DNA from: Branchiostoma floridae
Taxonomy: Eukaryota > Chordata > Leptocardii > Amphioxiformes > Branchiostomatidae
Assembly (NCBI RefSeq): GCF_000003815.2
Contig: NC_049980.1
Span: 20,745,609-20,809,608, forward strand
Reading direction: 5' to 3'
DNA: 64,000 nucleotides
Of this stretch, positions 61,495-64,000 are shown one piece after another. A program made the position numbers and the translations under genes. The first letter of the stretch is position 1, and every line of letters begins with the position of its first letter. The notes under the pieces were generated by a model. That model worked only from the letters and a program-made list of their open reading frames with translations, did not search any database and was not told the DNA's origin.

Positions 61495-62803
61495 TCAACA
61501 CACACAAACGCACTTGTCCTTGGTGCTGAACACCAACCATTTACAACAGAACTTTCTTTCATGGTGCTGAACACCAATCACTTACTAGCACAACTTTCTT
61601 TCATGGTACTTACTAACACAACTTTTTACAAACACACCTGTTATCGATGCTTAACACTACCCACTTACTAGCACAGCTTTCTTTCATGGTGCTGAACACC
61701 AACCACTTACTAGCACAACTTTTTTGTTGGTATTGAACAACATCCGCTTACAAACAAACCTGTTATTTGTGCTGAACACCACCCACTTACGAACACAACT
61801 TTCTTTCTTTGTGCTGAAGAACCCCCGCTTACAAACCCACCTGTACTTGGTGCTGAACACCACCCAGTTATTAACCCACCTGTCCTTGGTGCTGAACACC
61901 ACCCACTTATTAACACACCTGTCCTTGGTGCTGAACACCACTCAGTTATCAACACCCCTGTACTTGGTGCTGAACACCACCCACTTATTAACACACCTGT
62001 CCTTGGTGCTGAACACCACTCACTTATCAACCCACCTGTCCTTGGTGCTGAACACCACTCACTTATCAACACCCCTGTACTTGGTGCTGAACACCACCCA
62101 ATTATTAACACACCTGTCCTTGGTGCTGAACACCACTCACTTATTAACACACCTGTACTTGGTGCTGAACACCACCCAGTTATTAACACACCTGTACTTG
62201 GTGCTGAACACCACCCACTTATTAACACACCTGTCCTTGGTGCTGAACACCCATTTATCAACCCACCTGTACTTGGTGCTGAACACCACCCACTTATCAA
62301 CCCACCTGTCCTTGGTGCTGAACACCACCCAATTATTAACCCACCTGTCCTTGGTGCTGAACACCACTCACTTATTATCACACCTGTCCTTGGTGCTGAA
62401 CACCACTCACTTATTAACACACCACAACTTGGTGCTGAACACCACCCAATTATTAACACACCTGTCCTTGGTGCTGAACACCACTCACTTATCAACACCC
62501 CTGTACTTGGTGCTGAACACCACCCACTTATTAACACACCTGTCCTTTGTGCTGAACACCACTCACTAATTAACCCACCTGTACTTGGTGCTGAACACCA
62601 CTCACTTATCAACCCACCTGTACTTGGTGCTGAACACCACCCACTTATTAAACCACCTGTCCTTGGTACTGAACACCCACCTATATACCCACCTGTCCTT
62701 GGTGCTGAACACCACTCACTTATTAACACACCTGTCCTTGGTGCTAAGCACCACTCACTTATTTACCCACCTGTCCTTGGTGCTGAACACCACTCACTTG
62801 TGC
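61495..62803. repeat. 39-bp minisatellite, about 30 copies
   Basis: The unit starts CTTGGTGCTGAACACCAC and continues through CACTTATTAACACACCTGT. The first 350 bp are diverged, while 61840-62800 is highly regular. Because 39 is a multiple of 3 and the unit lacks stops in several frames, open frames of up to 339 codons appear on both strands; they are not genes. Confidence 0.97.
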
Positions 62804-63012
62804 TAGGGTCACATTTCCCAACCGTTTGCGGAAACGAAAAATTAAAAGTATATATCAATCAATGTCTACAAATTATACTCTTCAATAATCTTTGAGACAT
62901 TTTGTGTTTCTTTGTTGTCTTTTATACTATACTTTTCGTTCCCCAAACTACCCGGTCGGCCCTCTATTTGGAAAAGGGACCATAGCATAACTAACCAATC
63001 TTTCTTTTTTAG
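62804..63012. mobile_element. unrelated 0.2 kb segment interrupting the minisatellite
   Basis: Begins GGGTCACATTTCCCAACCG and ends in CTATTTGGAAAAGGGACC, a possible imperfect inverted terminus (GGGTCACATTTCC / GGTCCCTTTTCC). Minisatellite units resume on the far side. Confidence 0.4.
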
Positions 63013-63272
63013 TGATGAACAAAATCCACTTACAAACACACATATCCTTGGTGCTGAACACTATTCACTTACAAACACATATGTCTTTATTGGTACCGAA
63101 CACCATTCACATACAAAACATACCTGTCCTTGGTGCTGAACACCATCCACATACAAACACACCTGCCCTTGATGCTGAATTCGAACACCATCTACCCCAA
63201 ACACAGATGTCCTTATTGGTGCTGTACACCATTCACTTACAAACATACCTGTCCTTGGTGCTGATTTGGAAC
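63013..63272. repeat. second block of the same minisatellite, diverged
   Basis: About six to seven copies of the TTGGTGCTGAACACCAT unit with more variation and some longer units. Confidence 0.9.
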
Positions 63273-64000
63273 CATTTGTAAATTAAACGCTATTTTCTGC
63301 TTAACTTTAGAGCGCTTTGTGCACACTCGTATTGCTTTTATGTTTAGCTTCTCACAAAATGTGTGTATGGATTTTTGATGCCGCTGCATGCTACAAACTA
63401 ATAGAAGTCTTATTCTCTCGACTCTTACTGACCTCCCACCGTGACTTCTCTTAGTGAACATCTGAATCAACATCTTCATAGTTTTGTCGTCAGTGATGAG
63501 AAGTTGCCGGTTCCTTCCGGCCCAGTAACAGCAGCTCCATTAGCGTCAAGAAGAGAAGCCTTGGCAGCGGCCGGAATTACCGATTTCTGCGAGCCGAGTG
63601 TCAGGCGCGATGGCAGCGATAGAGGGATCTTGGAAGGTTTCTCGAGCGCGCGTCTAGATACCCTTCACATAAAGATGCCCGACAAACGTAACGGCGCGCT
63701 TAACATCTCAAGTAGCATTTGAATATAGGGAAGAACTCGCCTGCCCTTTGCATTTGAAGTACATTTGGCCAAGCATGCTAGAGATAGACAATGACATGCT
63801 ATTCTCTATTCAATTGAAAACGTCTGTTGATGTTTTATGGACATTAATTGTTTAGTGTGTGTAAGACAGAGAGGGTATACTTTAACGATGGACAATTCTG
63901 TTGTTATATGGCGGTACATCGTCGCATTTTGATTATCATCTTGCATGAAGTTGAAGGTCATTTTGTACATTACTTGTAATTCTGAGTCGCTGCGCCGGAG
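63273..64000. other. window end, no gene recognised
   Basis: A GC-richer stretch at 63500-63680 has an open plus-strand frame but no recognisable domain or splice context. Confidence 0.5.

Noticed and set aside
61710-62729. 339-codon minus-strand and 281-codon plus-strand open frames
   Set aside because: They are products of a 39-bp tandem repeat (a multiple of three) and occur in several frames at once.
61495-63272. Possible CRISPR array
   Set aside because: The whole 39-bp unit repeats with no unique spacers, and the context is an animal genome.

Overview
This window is animal nuclear DNA. It holds intron-rich genes with GT/AG splice sites, widely spaced exons, SINE and LINE fragments, MITE-like inverted repeats and two assembly gaps. 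The protein sequences are deuterostome-like and each gene is present as the single unduplicated version of a family that has two or three copies in vertebrates. Together with the very frequent octamer TACATGTA and a 5S-derived SINE, this points to a cephalochordate (amphioxus, Branchiostoma). The species assignment is inference; no database was searched.

Layout: (1) 208-8890, minus strand: the 5' eleven coding exons of CEP120 (centriole assembly protein), running off the left edge. (2) 8891-9860: a compact divergent promoter region with CRE, ETS and YY1-like sites. (3) 9861-28303, plus strand: complete casein kinase 1 gamma (CSNK1G), 11 coding exons, 436 aa, with a 10 kb intron 3, a 4 kb intron 4 and a long 3' UTR to about 32.04 kb. 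(4) 33667-35223, minus strand: complete PCLAF/PAF15 (PCNA-associated factor), 4 exons, 106 aa, convergent with CSNK1G. (5) 35224-35571: a 348 bp divergent promoter with an E2F site and a TISU-type start. (6) 35572-47108, plus strand: complete TRIP4/ASC-1, 11 exons, 565 aa. Its intron 9 carries a 1.7 kb DNA transposon with a perfect 8-bp target duplication. (7) 47109-64000: no gene I can support. It contains low-repeat sequence, a short TGACG array, degenerate simple repeats and a large 39-bp minisatellite at 61.5-63.3 kb.

The most informative observation is the gene order CEP120 - CSNK1G - PCLAF - TRIP4. As I recall the human map, 5q23.2 keeps CEP120-CSNK1G3-ZNF608 and 15q22.31 keeps CSNK1G1-PCLAF-TRIP4-ZNF609. 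The window therefore looks like the pre-duplication ancestor of two human paralogous segments, and it predicts a ZNF608/609 homologue to the right. The genes do not form one pathway. CEP120 and PCLAF act in centriole duplication and DNA replication, CSNK1G is a membrane-anchored Wnt/Hedgehog-pathway kinase, and TRIP4 is a nuclear coactivator and ribosome-rescue subunit.

Exon boundaries were set by reading splice signals, checking phase across every junction, and comparing with recalled vertebrate family sequence. All four models keep frame throughout. UTR limits and transcription starts are not determined.
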